Shown: positions 10,874 through 23,266, counted from the stretch's first letter. The stretch: 64,000 nucleotides of DNA from CAVXHV01 sp963761445 (GCA_963761445.1 CAVXHV010000004.1:3968001-4032000); one strand, 5' to 3'. A program made the numbers and translations. The notes: a model not told the origin generated them from the sequence alone.

Positions 10874-13644
10874 TCACTTGCCCGCGGCCTTGCGGAACTC
10901 GGCGACGATTGCCTCGAACCCAGGCGCTTCGCGAATCGCGTCGAGATCGGGGTCAGTCTCGACGTCGACCACGTTCTTCCAGCCGGCCCCAAGGGCCAGG
11001 CGAAGCGACTTGAAGGCGCTCTCGGTGTAACTTCTGGCAAGAGCCTTCGTCTCCGGCGAGGCCGGCTCCTGGGCCACGGCGCCGGCGCAGAGGGAGAAGC
11101 GCAGGCGGCATAGTAATACACCCGCACGTCGAGCGGGGGTGACTTGATCTGTTCCTCTGCGGTCTGGGACGCGATCTTGTGTTCCCCGCAGCGCGCGCGG
11201 GCGATCATCAGGTCGCGAATGATGAGCTCCGCCTTCGGGTTGCCGGCCAGCCCTTCGCAGATCGTTCGGTATTCCCTGTAGTGAAGGTCGGCGGCCTTGC
11301 GGTCGCCCGCGCGGAGGAAGGCAGTGGCGACGAAGTAATGGGTCGCCGCGACGTCTTGCTTGGCCCCGACGTTCTCCGGCTCGGCCAGAAGCCGCTGCTC
11401 GAACCCGTCAAGTGCCTTTTGGGAGAAGTCCCGGGCCTTCGCCGGGTCTTTGCGATGGAGCAGGTAAAATGTGCCGAGCTTGTTAAACGACAGCAGCACG
11501 TCGCGCTGGGCCTGGTCGTGGCCGGGGTGTTGCCTGGCGATCTCGTGGCGCATCTCCAGTGCGCAGGTCGTAATGGTCCTGGGCGGCCCTTGGGTCGCCA
11601 AACGCGACATACAGATCGCCGAGCTTCTCCTCCAGGCCGGCGCTTTCACGGCGGAATTCGACCTCCCCGGCCAGCTTCCCCCCGATCTCACCGCGCGAGC
11701 TTGATTTCCTCCTCGTAGTAGGAGCTCGCCTTGCCGGGATTCCCCAGCTTCAACCAGACCCGCGCGAGCTCACCGAGCGCATTGCAGACCCCGTCCTTGG
11801 TCGGGTCATCTCCCGGCTTTTTCGCCACGAGTTCTTGGCGGAGCTCCAGGTTTTGCTGCAGGTGTTTGAGCGCGGTCTTCGAGTCACCGCGCCGGTCCAT
11901 CTCGAACCGGCCGATCGTGAGCTTGCTGATGGCCAGGAGCCTGACGAAGTCGAACTGACCGGGGTTGTCGGCCGCCAGCGATTCGGCCAGTTTATCCAAC
12001 TGCTGAAAATAACGCATGGCGTCGTCGTAGTGTCCGAAAACATCCATCAGTCCTCCTGCCTGCTGGTAGATCCCGGCGAGGGTCCTGGTGGCTGTTGCCG
12101 CCGCCTCCTTGTCGTGGGCGCCGACGGCGCCGAGCTGGTCCATGACCTCGACGGTGGCGTGCAGTTCTTTCACCGACGTTTTGATCAGCTCATCACGCAG
12201 ATCCTCGCTGCCCGCAAAATCGCGAAGGCGCTTCATGAGCAAGATGCTGATCGTCCGCTGGGAACTCAGTGCGTTCTTGTTCTGCAGCATGGCGAGCGTG
12301 ACGAGCTTCTCGGCTTTCGCTCGCGCCTCGCTCTCTGCCTTGCGCCAACGGCCTCGTCGTCACGAGCCTTGAGCGCGCGGCGTGCTCGCTAACCTCGGCC
12401 GCCTTCCGCGCGGCCGACTCGGTCTTGTTCAATGCCTCGAGCTGTCCATTCGCCCGGTTGAGCGAGACGGCGGCGGAGGTCGACACGGCAGCGACTAAGA
12501 CCAGAAGCCCGGCAACCATCCCGGTGAGCCGGGCAACCTTTGGGTTGCGGCGGCACCATCGTGTCAGTCGCTCGACCGTCCCCACGGGACGTGCCAGGAT
12601 CGGCCTGTCCTCGAGGAATCGTTCCAGGTCGTCGGCAAGCGAATTCGCATCCGAGTACCGCTTGGCGGGATCTTTCTGCAGGCATTTCAGGCAGATTGTT
12701 TCGAGGTCGACTGGAATCTTCGGTTGCAAGCGGGTTGGAGGCACCGGTTCCTCCGTCCGGACCAGCTCGATCGTCTCGATCGCCGAAGCACCCTGAAACG
12801 GCGGGCGGCCCACCAACATCTCGTAGAGGATCGCGCCCAGCGCGTACAGGTCGGTCAGCGGCCCGATCTCGTGGGTTTGGCCCCAGGCCTGCTCGGGGGC
12901 CATGTAGCTTGGCGACCCCATGATCGCGCCCGTGTGGGTCTGTTCCGAGTCGGCGTCCAATCGCTTCGCCAGGCCGAAGTCGGTGATCTTGGGACCGCCC
13001 TCCGCGGTCAGGAGCACGTTGGCCGGCTTCAGGTCACGGTGGATGATGTTGCGGCGGTGCGCCTCGCGCATCGCGAGGGTGAGCTCGCGCACCATCGCCG
13101 CGGCTTCGCGCGTCGGCTGCGGCTTTCCACCGATCTTGTGCGCCAGGCTGCCGCCGGCGACGAACTCGAGCGAGAAGTACGGCAGTCCGTCGTGCTCGCC
13201 CACCTCGTAGATCTGCACGATCCCCGGATGCTGGAGCTGGGCCACAGCCTGCGATTCGATCGAGAACCGCGCGAGCTCCTCGGGCGAAGCGTGGGCGCCG
13301 GCCAGCACCATCTTCAGAGCGACCAGGCGGTCGAGGCGGAGATGACGTGCCTTGTACACGACCCCCATGCCGCCTCGGCCGATCACCTCCAGGATCTCGT
13401 AGCCTGGCAGGTCCGGCCCGATTCGTTTGCCGCGCGGCTTGTGAGAATTCGGCCCCTCCGGCGGCAGTTCTTCCGTGGGCGGCGTGGTTCGATCATCCGG
13501 GACCACATCGACTGTCTGACCCCCCGGCACCGCCTGGGCGTTCTCCGCAAGATCGACCGTGGGCGTGCCGGCGTGGACCGTCGACCGGTCGGGGAGCAGG
13601 TCGTCCGATGATTCTGTCGGGCCCCGCTCGTGTTCTTCGTTCAT
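10874..13644 (-). CDS. Membrane Ser/Thr protein kinase with TPR-type tail (frame-broken)
   Basis: Bacterial Hanks-type (PknB-like) kinase of about 920 residues. A Pro/Thr-rich N-terminal 80 residues precede the kinase domain: glycine loop GRGGMG at 89-94, catalytic K111, HRDLKPAN at 202-209, DFG at 222-224, APE at 249-251. One membrane segment follows at about 374-395, so the kinase is cytosolic and the helical repeat tail is on the other side. The tail has TPR-like pairs and ends with DPDLDAIR and GFEAIVAEFRKAAGK, a usual ending of planctomycete kinase/TPR proteins. The coding frame breaks near 12355, 11697, 11570 and 11100; each break rejoins recognisable sequence, so errors are more likely than a pseudogene. 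It is divergent from the sigma/kinase genes at 13844. Substrates are unknown. Confidence 0.82.
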
Positions 13645-13843
13645 GGCGATCGTCCACGCCGAGGGTGAATGCCTGCGCGCTCCCCTCGCCGAAGCGCAAG
13701 CGCGCTAGAGCATACTCCTGCCCGACGGCCCGAGCCAAGCAAGAAAGCGCGATTCGGACCGCAATTTGATAATATTGTTGAGAAAATGCTCATGCGGAAT
13801 TTTTCTTGTCCCGGATCGGCATCCAAGCGCAGTATTATCCATC

Positions 13844-14507
13844 ATGGACAGAAACGAGCCGGCAGCCGATTCGATAGGGCCCGTGGATCGAGCTCTGTCC
13901 GCCGGAATCGAGACGGACCGCGCCAGGTGGGGTCAGTTCCTATCGGCGCACCGCAAGCGCCTGCGGCGAATGGTCGCGCTGCGACTCGACCAGCGGCTGC
14001 GCGGCCGCATCGACCCCTCGGACGTGATCCAGGAGGCATTCCTCGAGGCCACGGAACGCCGGCCCGAGTACGCTCGCCAGCCTGATCCCATGCCGCCGTT
14101 CCTCTGGCTCAGGTTCCTGACGCTCCAGCGCTTGCAGATCGTGCACCGCCAGCAGCTCGGAACGAAATCGCGAGACGCCGGTCGAGACGTCTCGATCAAC
14201 ACCGCGACGTTTCCCCCGGCCAGCTCGGCTGCCCTCGCGGCCCAGCTTTTGGGCCGCGACACCCGGGCGAGCGAAGTGGCCATCCGGGCCGAGCGCAAGC
14301 GACGTTTGCTGGAAGTGCTCGAACGCATGGAAGCGATCGACCGCGAGGTCCTGGTCCTGCGCCACTTCGAGCAGCTCACCAACGGCGAGTGCGCGGGTGT
14401 TGGGGCTGGGCGAGTCGGCGGCGACCAAGCGCTATCTGCGAGCCTTGGGGCGGCTCAAGGACATCCTCTCCACCTTGCCGGACGGGCGGAAGGAGACCTG
14501 GTCATGA
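13844..14507 (+). CDS. ECF-type RNA polymerase sigma factor (planctomycete type)
   Basis: Sigma-70 family ECF factor of about 220 residues. Region 2 is seen in DPSDVIQEAFLEA and the following FLWLRFLTLQRLQIVHRQQ; region 4 is in DREVLVLRHFEQLTNGE followed, after a frame break near 14393, by LGLGESAATKRYLRALGRLK. The break lies in a GCGCGGG run and removes the true C-terminus from the first frame. I chose ATG 13844 (MDRNEPAADS) over the upstream 13766 start because the extra residues look random; no good Shine-Dalgarno is visible. The stop TGA (14505-14507) overlaps the start of the next kinase gene in ATGA, so the two are probably translated together. Planctomycete ECF groups encoded beside Ser/Thr kinases are known; control of the sigma by the kinase is inference. 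Confidence 0.85.
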
Positions 14508-17500
14508 CGAGCGAATCGTTGGCACCGCCGGACGACGATCCCCTGGGCCCGGTCGTGGAGTCGTTTCTGGACCGGTTTCGTCGCGGGGAACGGCCGGCAC
14601 TCACCGAGCTGATGGCACGCCATCCGGAAATGGCCGGACGGATCCGCGAGTTGATCCCGGCGCTGGTCGAGCTGGAACAGCTCGGCGACTCCGCCGGCAG
14701 CCTCACACCACGCGCGAGGCACAGCACCGCCACGAGCGATTCCGGCGACGCGGGCCCGTCGCCCGAGCGGCTCGGTGACTACCTCATCCTCCGCCGGATC
14801 GGCGGCGGCGGAATGGGAGTGGTGTACGAGGCCGAACACGAATCGCTCAGGAACCGTGTCGCGCTCAAGGTCATGCAGCCGCGATTCCGAGCCGACTCGA
14901 AGTACTTGCGGCGGTTTCACGCCGAGGCCCGCCTCGCGGCCGGACTGCACCATACCAATATCGTCGGCGTTTTCGACTACGGCGAACAGGACGGGGTCTG
15001 CTATTACGCCATGCAGTTCATCGAGGGACAGCCCCTCGACCGCGTCCTGGCCGACATCCGTCGCCTCCGTGACGACGACACGCACGCCGAAAGTAAGATC
15101 GGCCCCGACGGGATCCTCACCATCCCGGCCGCTTCCGCCGCGAGAGGACTCTTGACCGGTCGCTTCGCCGTCGAAACGGACCCGGACCTCACGACCACCG
15201 TGAACACGGCATGCGGCGACGAGGCTCCGGCCGCCGGTGCGATCCGCGCGGGCGATCCCGAGCCAGGGCCGGAGCAGCCCGATGGCCGTGAGCCTTCAAC
15301 GCTCGGATCGTCGTCGCTCTTCGGACTGCGCGAGCTGCGGTACTTCCGCGAGATCGCCAGAGTCGGCGTCCAGGTGGCCGACGCCCTGGACTACGCCCAC
15401 CGTCGCGGCGTGCTGCATCGCGACATCAAGCCGTCGAACCTGCTTTTGGACGCGATGGGCAATGTCTGGGTCACCGACTTCGGCCTGACGAAGCTCGAGG
15501 AGAGCAGCGACCCTTCGCACTCGCGCGAGCTGGTCGGCACGCTCCGCTACATGGCGCCCGAGCGATTCCGAGGAACTTCGGACCGTCGAGGCGATATCTA
15601 TTCGCTGGGGGCGACCCTGTATGAGCTGCTGGCGCTGCGGCCGCCGTTCGAGGAGACCGACCAGATCCGGCTGATCGAGCGCATTCGCAACGACCCGCCG
15701 CCGCCGCCGCGGCAGCTTGACCGGAACATCCCGCGCGACATGGAGACGATCGTCCTGAAGGCCCTCGCCAAAGACAGGGCTGACCGGTTCGGCTCGGCCG
15801 GCGAACTCGCCGGTGAGCTACGGCGGTTCGTCGAAGGGCGGCCGATCCGATTGCGGCCGGTGTCGGCCGTCGAGCAGTTCTGGCGCTGGTGCAAGCGCGA
15901 GAAGCGGCTGGCGGCCGCAAGTATCGCCGCGGCTCTCTTGACGATCGTGCTGAGCGTTGTGTCGACGACCGCGGCCATCGTCTATCGCAACCAGGCGGGC
16001 GCGCTCGAGGCCGCGCACGCCGCTCGGACAACGCGGCCCTTGATGCTGAGTGGCGCGCGGTCGATGCCTATACGGCGCAAGCCCGAGCCGGGCGGTTCAG
16101 CGGTCGGGCCGGCCAACGATTCGAGACACTCAAGGCGGTCAGCCAGGCTACGAAGCTGCTCGATGCCCTGCCGCCGAGGCTCGACTTGGCCTTGCGGCGC
16201 GAGTCGCTGCGCGACCTCGCGATTGCCGCGCTCGCGCTGCCCGATCTCAAACCCACCGGTCTGGTCATCCATCAGCCCCCGGGCGTCACCACGGCCGCGT
16301 TCGCTCCCACGATGACTCGCTACGCGTTTCGGTTCCGCGATGGAACGATCTCGGTGCGCTTGGCCGACGACGACCGGGAGATCGCCCGCTTCTCACACCG
16401 CAGCGATCGCACCATCGCCCACTTCGGTTTCAGCCCCGATGGCCGCTACCTGGCGGCCACCGATCAGCCGGGTTTTGCCCTGACGGTCTGGGACGTCGAC
16501 TGGGGCCAGGTCGCCGTGATCGACCGCGGACCCGTTTACGACCCGGCCAGATTCAGCCCCGACAGCCGCCGGCTCGCCCTGATCAGTAATAGTCGCAGGC
16601 TCCTCGTGTACAACCTGGCGACCGGCCGTCCCACCGCGAGGCTGGGCGCCTCGGGCCTGGGGCACCTGGCCTTGCATCCTGACGGGGCCCACGTCGCGCT
16701 GATTGACAATTCCTCGAAACCGCCCACCTGCCGGATTCTCGAGATTGAGACCGGCGGGCTCCTCCAGACAATCTCGTTGCGAGCTCCCGCGACTGACGTC
16801 GTGTGGAGCACCGATGGCAGCACCCTGGCCATACCCGGCAAAGATCACAAGATCGACCTCTATGACACCGCCTCAGCCACTCTGCGTGCAACTCTCGAAG
16901 GCCTTACCAATGGCGGGATCGTCGCGGCCTTCCATCCCTCTGGTGCGCTGCTGGCGAGCCACGACTTTTCAGGGCAGCTACGGCTTTGGGACTCTGTGCT
17001 GGGCCGTCCGCTGTTGAACTTGAAAAGCCAATTCGGGCCCGAGTTCAGCCAGGACGCGCGGATCGTTGTTCGCCTGGAGGACCAGCTCGAAGTGTACCAG
17101 GTCGATCCGGCCCTGGAATACCGAACCTTTGCCCATGCGTCCCGCGAGCCGGTCAATTATGCACGCCTATCGGTCCGCCACGATGGCCGTGTGCTCGCTG
17201 TCGGCACGAACCGAGGTGCGGTGCTCTGGGACCTGGCGCGCGGCACTGAGCTCGCCTGCTTGCCGATCGCCAACGCCTGGCACCTCATGTTCGACCCTTC
17301 GGGTGACTTGATCACCAGCGGCTCCCTCGGCGTGCTTCGGTGGCCAATCGAACTCGACGCCGGCCGCCACGAATTCGGTATCGGACCGCCGCGCCAGCTA
17401 AAGTTGCCTCGTCGTAACGGCGGGATTGCTGAGGATCGGTCGGGCCGGATCGTGGCCAAGGCTGATTTTAACTACGCCTATCTCGTGACTCCAGAGCGGA

Positions 17501-18850
17501 CAAACCGAGTCGGCCCCCTCGACGAGTGCCGCAGCGTCGCCGTGAGTCCGGACGGCCAATGGCTGGCGACCGGCACTCACACCGACAGTCCTGGCGGCGC
17601 GGCAGGTTCGGCGCGTCGCCGACGGCACGAAAAAAGCCGATCTGCCCTTCGATGGTCATACGGGGGTCCAATTCAGTCCAGATGGGAAGTGGCTCATGAC
17701 AGTGGCGTCTCCCTGCCGGCTCTGGGAAGTCGGCACCTGGCGCGAGGCGAGGCAGTTGGGCGGCCTGGCCCTGGGCTTTTCCCCCGACGGCCGGCTGGTG
17801 GTCGTCGTGGATGCGAGCAAAGTGTTCCGCCTGGTGGAGACGGAGACCGGCCGTACAGTGGCGCGGCTCGAAAGCCCCGACTCGTTCGACCCGGAGGCGG
17901 CGATTGTCAGCCCCGACGGGTCGAAGCTGGTGGTGACCACCAATGATAGCCCGGCCGTGCATGTCTGGGACTTGCGGAAGATCCGCAAGCAACTGGCCGG
18001 CATGCACCTCGACTGGGACGCGCCGGCCTATTCCGACGACGACCCGGCCCGTGCATCGTCAGCCCTCCTCAAGCCCCTCCGGGTCAACCTCGGTCCCCTT
18101 GCCGGGCTTTCCCCGCACTTCGCCGAACCCGCCGAAGTCCTGCTCGAGAGGTACACGGCGCGACTCAATGACGAGCCCAACGACGCCGACGCCTTCCATC
18201 ATCGTGCTCACGCGCACTACAGCCTGAAACGCTGCGCGGAAGCCATCGACGACCTGACGCGCGCGATCCATTTGCAACCGGGCGACGCCCACTACCGGGC
18301 CGTCCGCGGAACGGTCTATCGCAGCCTGAAGCAGTACCAGCCCGCGATTGCCGATCTGGAGGCCGCAGTGGCCCTCGAACCCGAGCAGGAGCTTGTCCGA
18401 CGAGCGCTGACGTTTTGTTGCAACAACCTGGCCTGGCTGCTGGCCAACGATCCGGCGCCGCAGCGCGATCTTGACCGCGCGGTGGCGCTCGCCCGACGGG
18501 CCTTGGAGCTGGCTCCCGGCGACGGCATGTACCTCAACACGATGGGCGTCGTCCTGTACCGGGTGGGCCATTACGCCGAGGCCATTGACACCCTGGAGCG
18601 CGCCCGCGTCGCCAAACGCGGCCGGCTCGAGGGCTTCGACTTCCTCTTCCAGGCCATGGCTCACCACCGGCTCGGACATGGCGACCAGGCCCGCGAGAGC
18701 TTCGATCGCGCCGCGCGCTGGCTGCAGGAGCAGAAGAACCTTAGTGTGGTTAACGCCGCCGATCTGGTTCGCTTCCGCGCCGAGGCCGAAGCCGTGCTCG
18801 CCGGCCCGTCCAGCGAGCTGCCGGATGACGTCTTCGCCCCCGTACGCTAG
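14504..18850 (+). CDS. Ser/Thr kinase with beta-propeller and TPR domains, tandem copy 1 (frame-broken)
   Basis: About 1448 residues, close paralogue of the next gene along its whole length. An N-terminal helical segment (SFLDRFRRGERPALTELM) precedes the kinase domain with GGGGMG loop, VALKVMQ lysine, HRDIKPSN, DFG and APE motifs. About 90 extra residues split the kinase between hinge and HRD motif. A membrane segment follows the kinase, then WD40-like blades (FSPDGRYLAATD, SPDGQWLATGTH, VWDLRKIRKQ) and a C-terminal TPR region. Two frame breaks: about 16005-16025, and about 17600-17612 where comparison with the paralogue shows one extra G in GGCGGCGCGGCAGG. The start overlaps the sigma factor stop. 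An ATPase-type kinase signalling role is known for the family; ligand and target are unknown. Confidence 0.85.
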
Positions 18851-18919
18851 TCACATCGAAGAAGGTATACTTGCCGCCTGGGATTCATCCTTGCCGGACG
18901 GGCGGAAAGAGGCCTGGCC

Positions 18920-21900
18920 ATGAATGGGGGATCGATGGCACCACCGGACGACGATCCCCTCGGCCCGGTCCTCGAGTCGTTTCTGGACCGCCTTCGTCGC
19001 GGAGAACGGCCGGCACTGACCGAGTTGATGGCACGCCACCCCGAGCTGGCCGGACGAATCCGCGACTTGACGCCGGCGCTGGTCGAGCTGGAGCAGTGCG
19101 GTATTTCCTCCGGCAGCCTCACACCACGTTCCAGGCACAGCACGGGCACCGGAATTTCCGGCGACGGCGGCCCGTCGCCCGAGCGACTGGGTGACTACTT
19201 GATCCTCCGCCGGCTGGGCGGCGGCGGAATGGGCGTGGTCTACGAGGCCGAGCACGAGTCGCTCAAGAACCGGGTGGCCCTCAAGGTCATGCAGCCGCGA
19301 TTCCGGGCCGACTCGAAATACTTGCGGCGGTTCCACGCCGAGGCCCGCCTGGCGGCCGGGCTGCACCATACCAATATCGTCGGCGTCTTCGATTACGGCG
19401 ATCAGGACGGCGTCTGCTATTACGCCATGCAGTTTATCGAGGGTCAGCCCCTGGACCGTGTCCTGGCCGACATCCGTCGCCTGCGCGACGACGACACGCA
19501 CGCCGAAAGTATCATCGGCCCCGATGGGATCATCACGATCCCGGCCGCGGCCGCCGCGAAAGCACTCTTGACTGGTCGCTTCGCCGTCGAAACGGACCCG
19601 GAAATCACGACCACCGCGAAAACCGCATGCGGTGAGGAGGCTCGGGTCGCCGGTGCAATCCGCACGGGCGATGCCGAGCCAGGGCCGGAAGTGCCCGATG
19701 GCCGCGAGCCGTCGACGCTCGGATCGTCGTCGCTGAGCGGCTTGCGTGAGCTGCGATACTACCACGAGATCGCGCGAGTCGGCGTGCAGGTGGCCGACGC
19801 CCTGGACTACGCCCACCGTCGCGGCGTGCTCCATCGCGACATCAAGCCGTCGAATCTGCTCCTGGACGCGATGGGCAATGTCTGGGTCACCGACTTCGGC
19901 CTGGCGAAACTCGAGGAGAGCGCCGACCCCTCCCAGTCGCGCGAGCTGGTCGGGACGCTCCGCTACATGGCGCCCGAGCGATTCCGGGGAACGTCGGATC
20001 GGCGCGACGATATCTATTCTCTCGGCGCGACGCTGTATGAGCTGCTGGCGCTGCGGCCGCCGTTCGAGGAGACCGACCAGATACGTTTGATCGAGCGAAT
20101 CCGCAACGACCCGCCGCCGCCGCCGCGGCAGCTCGAAGGAAGCATCCCGCGCGACCTGGAGACGATCGTTCTGAAGGCCCTCGCCAAAGACAGGGCTGAC
20201 CGGTTCGGCTCGGCCGGCGAACTGGCCGGTGAGCTGCGGCGGTTCGTCGAAGGGCGGCCGATCCGATCGCGGCCGGTGTCGGCCGTCGAGCGGTTCTGGC
20301 GCTGGTGCAAGCGCGACCCCTGGCTGGCCGGTGCGAACATCGCCGCGGCGCTGTTGTTGATTGTCCTTGCGGCGGTGTCGTCAATCGTGGCCATCGTTTT
20401 TCGGAACCACGCCGAGGCGCTCACGGTCGAGCGCGGTCGCTCGGACACAGCGGCCCTCGACGCCCAATCGAGCGCGGTCGATGCCTACACGGCGCAAGCC
20501 CAAGCCGGGCGGTTCAGCGGCCGGCCCGGCCAGCGATTCGAGACGCTCAAGGCAGTGAGCCACGCTGCGAAGCTGCTCGACGGCCTGCCACCAAGGCCCG
20601 ACTCGGCATCGCGGCGCGAGTCGCTTCGCGACCTGGCGATCGCTGCACTTGCGCTGCCCGATCTAGAGCCCACCGGACGGGTCATCCATCTGCCTCCCGG
20701 TGTCATTGCGACCACGTTCGACCCCACCATGACTCGCTACGCGCTCAGGTTCCGCGGTGGAATGATCTCCGTGCGCCGCGTGGCCGACGACCAGCAGGTC
20801 GCCCGTTTCTCACTCCCCAGTGATCGTGGAAGCCAGCATTTCGGCTTCAGCCCGAATGGTCGCTATCTGGCGGCCACCGATTATCCGGGTTATGCCCTGA
20901 CGGTCTGGGACATCGACCGCCACGTGGTCGCCGTGAACGAACCTGGACCCATTCCGGAACCGGCCAGATTCAGCCCCGACAGCCGCCGGCTCGCCCTGAT
21001 CAATGCGAGTCGAAAGCTTCTCGTGTACGATCTGGCGACCGGCCGGCCCAGCGAGCGATCAGGCGTCCAGGGCGAGGGCCGAATGGCCTTGCATCCTGAC
21101 GGGACCCTGGCCGCGATGATTGACAATGCGTCGAAGCCACCCACGTGCCGGATTCACGAGATTGAGAGCGGCCGGCTCATCCAGAAGATCTCCTTGCGAG
21201 TTCCCGCGCTTGAAGTCGCCTGGAGCACCGACGGCAGCACCCTGGCCTTCCCGGGCCGAGATCAAAAGATCGACCTCTGGGACACCGCGTCAGGCACCCT
21301 GCGCGCAACTCTCGAAGGGCACATCAGTCAGGGCATCCTACAGGCCTTCCATCCCGCCGGTACTCTGCTGGCGAGCCTCGACTTTTCAGGCCAGCTACGC
21401 CTTTGGGACTCGGTGCTGGGCCGTCCTCTGTTGAAATTGAAGACCGAATGCGGGCTCGAGTTCAGCCAGGACGGACGGATCGTCGTCCGCCTCGAGGACC
21501 AGCTCACTGCGTACCAGGTCGAACCCGCGCTGGAATACCGCTCCCTCGTCCATGCTTCGCGCGAGCCGATCAATTATTCACGCCCATCGGTCCGGCACGA
21601 TGGCCGCGTGCTCGCCGTCGGTACGGACCGAGGCGCCGTGCTCTGGGACCTGGCGCGCGGCACCGAGCTCGCTTTCTTGCCGATCGCCAACGCCTGGCAC
21701 CTCATGTTCGAGCATTCGGGTGACTTGATCACCAGCGGCAGAATGGGCGTGCATCGCTGGCCGATCAGGCTCGACGCCGCCCGCCGCGAATTCAGCATCG
21801 GTCCGCCGAGCGAGCTCAGATTGGGCACGAGTCGTTGCGGGATTGCCGAAGACCGGTCGGGCCGGATCGTGGCCAAGGCCAGAGTTGAATACGCTTATAT

Positions 21901-23266
21901 CGCGACTCCAGAGCGGACGATTCGAGTGGGCCCGTTGATCGACTGCCGCAGCGTCGCCGTGAGTCCGGACGGGCAATGGCTGGCGACCGGCACTCACAGC
22001 GATCTTCACGGCGGCGCGCAGATTTGGCGCACCGCCGACGGCACACAAGAGGCCGAGCTGCCCGTCGATCGTCCTACCCGTGTCGAATTCAGCCCCGATG
22101 GAAAATGGCTGATGACAACGGCGTCTCCCTGCCGGCTCTGGGAAGTCGGCACGTGGCGCGAGCTGAGGCAGTTGGGCGGCCAGGCCCTGGGTTTGTCTGC
22201 CGACGGCCGGCTGGTGGTGGTCGTGGATCCGAGCAAACTGATCCGCCTGGTGGAGACGGAGACCGGCCGTACATTCGCGCGGCTCGAAAGCCCGGACTCA
22301 TTCGACCCCGAAGGGGCGACTTTCAGCCCCGACGGCTCACGGCTCGTGGCAACCACCAATGATGGCTCCGCCGTACATGTCTGGGACCTGCGGAAGATCC
22401 GCAAACATCTGGCCAGGATGGGCCTCGACTGGGATGCGCCGGCGTATTCCAACCTTGACCCGGCCGATCACAGGTTACCCCCCCTCCCGACGCTGCGGGT
22501 CGACTTCGGCCCGCTGGCCGGGCATATCCAGCACGTGAACGAGGCCGCCCCATCGGTGCTGGATCGGTACACGGCGCGACTCAAGGAACAGCCCAACGAC
22601 GCTGACGCCTACCATCATCGCGCTCATGCGCTCGGCAACATGGGACGCCTCGCGGATGCCATCGACGACGTGACGCGAGCGATCCAATTGCGACCGGGCG
22701 ACGCGCACTACTGGGTTCTCCGCGGCAATCTCCATCGCGAACTGAAGCAGTTCGATTCGGCGATCGCCGATCTGGAGGCCGCACTGGCCCTCGAACCCGC
22801 CGAGTACTTTGTCCGAGAAACGCTGGCAGAATACTGCAGCATTCGCGCCTGGGAGCTGGCCAAGGATCCTGTGCCGCGGCGCGATCTTCACCGCGCGGTG
22901 GCGCTCGCCGAGCGGGCCGTGGAGCTGGACCCGACTCGACTCAACCCCCTCAACACGCTGGGCGTCGTCTATTACCGGGCGGGCCGTTACGACGACGCCA
23001 TCCCCGCCCTCGAGCACAGCCTCGTCGCCCACCGCGGCCGGCTAGCGGCCTTCGACCACCTCTTCCTGGCCATGGCCCACCACAAGCTGGGACATCGCAG
23101 CCAGGCCCGTGAGAGCTTCGAGCGGGCCGTGCTCTGGTTGCGGGAGCAGCGAAACCTTAATCCGGGTGACGGCCCCGAGCTGGTTCGCTTTCGCGCGGAG
23201 GCCGAAGCCGTACTCGCCGGCCCATCCGGCGAGCTGCCGGAAGACCTCTTCGCCCCCGTACGCTGA
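18920..23266 (+). CDS. Ser/Thr kinase with beta-propeller and TPR domains, tandem copy 2 (intact)
   Basis: Intact 1448-residue reading frame. Order: helical N-terminal segment (14-60); kinase domain with GGGGMG 100-105, K122, HRDIKPSN 305-312, DFG 325-327, APE 351-353; a ~90-residue insert (about 190-278, rich in Thr, Ala, Glu, Pro) between hinge and HRD; membrane segment about 473-494; WD40-like beta-propeller about 590-1140 with repeated SPDG/WD motifs; TPR region about 1190-1420. All catalytic motifs are present, so it should be active. Start may be ATG 18920 or ATG 18935 (MAPPDDDPLG, preceded by GGGGGA); the second aligns better with copy 1. It has no sigma gene of its own, only the duplicated sigma tail upstream. 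The extracytoplasmic propeller/TPR part probably senses or binds something (inference). Confidence 0.93.
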   Translation: MNGGSMAPPDDDPLGPVLESFLDRLRRGERPALTELMARHPELAGRIRDLTPALVELEQCGISSGSLTPRSRHSTGTGISGDGGPSPERLGDYLILRRLGGGGMGVVYEAEHESLKNRVALKVMQPRFRADSKYLRRFHAEARLAAGLHHTNIVGVFDYGDQDGVCYYAMQFIEGQPLDRVLADIRRLRDDDTHAESIIGPDGIITIPAAAAAKALLTGRFAVETDPEITTTAKTACGEEARVAGAIRTGDAEPGPEVPDGREPSTLGSSSLSGLRELRYYHEIARVGVQVADALDYAHRRGVLHRDIKPSNLLLDAMGNVWVTDFGLAKLEESADPSQSRELVGTLRYMAPERFRGTSDRRDDIYSLGATLYELLALRPPFEETDQIRLIERIRNDPPPPPRQLEGSIPRDLETIVLKALAKDRADRFGSAGELAGELRRFVEGRPIRSRPVSAVERFWRWCKRDPWLAGANIAAALLLIVLAAVSSIVAIVFRNHAEALTVERGRSDTAALDAQSSAVDAYTAQAQAGRFSGRPGQRFETLKAVSHAAKLLDGLPPRPDSASRRESLRDLAIAALALPDLEPTGRVIHLPPGVIATTFDPTMTRYALRFRGGMISVRRVADDQQVARFSLPSDRGSQHFGFSPNGRYLAATDYPGYALTVWDIDRHVVAVNEPGPIPEPARFSPDSRRLALINASRKLLVYDLATGRPSERSGVQGEGRMALHPDGTLAAMIDNASKPPTCRIHEIESGRLIQKISLRVPALEVAWSTDGSTLAFPGRDQKIDLWDTASGTLRATLEGHISQGILQAFHPAGTLLASLDFSGQLRLWDSVLGRPLLKLKTECGLEFSQDGRIVVRLEDQLTAYQVEPALEYRSLVHASREPINYSRPSVRHDGRVLAVGTDRGAVLWDLARGTELAFLPIANAWHLMFEHSGDLITSGRMGVHRWPIRLDAARREFSIGPPSELRLGTSRCGIAEDRSGRIVAKARVEYAYIATPERTIRVGPLIDCRSVAVSPDGQWLATGTHSDLHGGAQIWRTADGTQEAELPVDRPTRVEFSPDGKWLMTTASPCRLWEVGTWRELRQLGGQALGLSADGRLVVVVDPSKLIRLVETETGRTFARLESPDSFDPEGATFSPDGSRLVATTNDGSAVHVWDLRKIRKHLARMGLDWDAPAYSNLDPADHRLPPLPTLRVDFGPLAGHIQHVNEAAPSVLDRYTARLKEQPNDADAYHHRAHALGNMGRLADAIDDVTRAIQLRPGDAHYWVLRGNLHRELKQFDSAIADLEAALALEPAEYFVRETLAEYCSIRAWELAKDPVPRRDLHRAVALAERAVELDPTRLNPLNTLGVVYYRAGRYDDAIPALEHSLVAHRGRLAAFDHLFLAMAHHKLGHRSQARESFERAVLWLREQRNLNPGDGPELVRFRAEAEAVLAGPSGELPEDLFAPVR

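Larger units (their letters stand above)
14478..23266 (+). repeat. Tandem duplication of a kinase gene with flanking DNA
   Basis: The two kinase genes (14504-18850 and 18920-23266) are similar from before their start codons to their stops. The block ACCTTGCCGGACGGGCGGAA, which codes for the last residues of the sigma factor before copy 1, reappears without a sigma gene just before copy 2 (about 18888-18920). A second shared element, GGTATACTTGCCGCC followed by an ATTCATC block, lies after copy 1 (about 18864) and after copy 2 (about 23435). The duplicated unit therefore carried the 3' tip of the sigma gene and a downstream piece. Confidence 0.75.

Noticed and set aside
13766..16315. A sigma factor fused to a kinase in one 849-residue protein
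   Set aside because: The frame joins them only because of an indel near 14393; the sigma tail continues in another frame to a stop that overlaps the kinase start.
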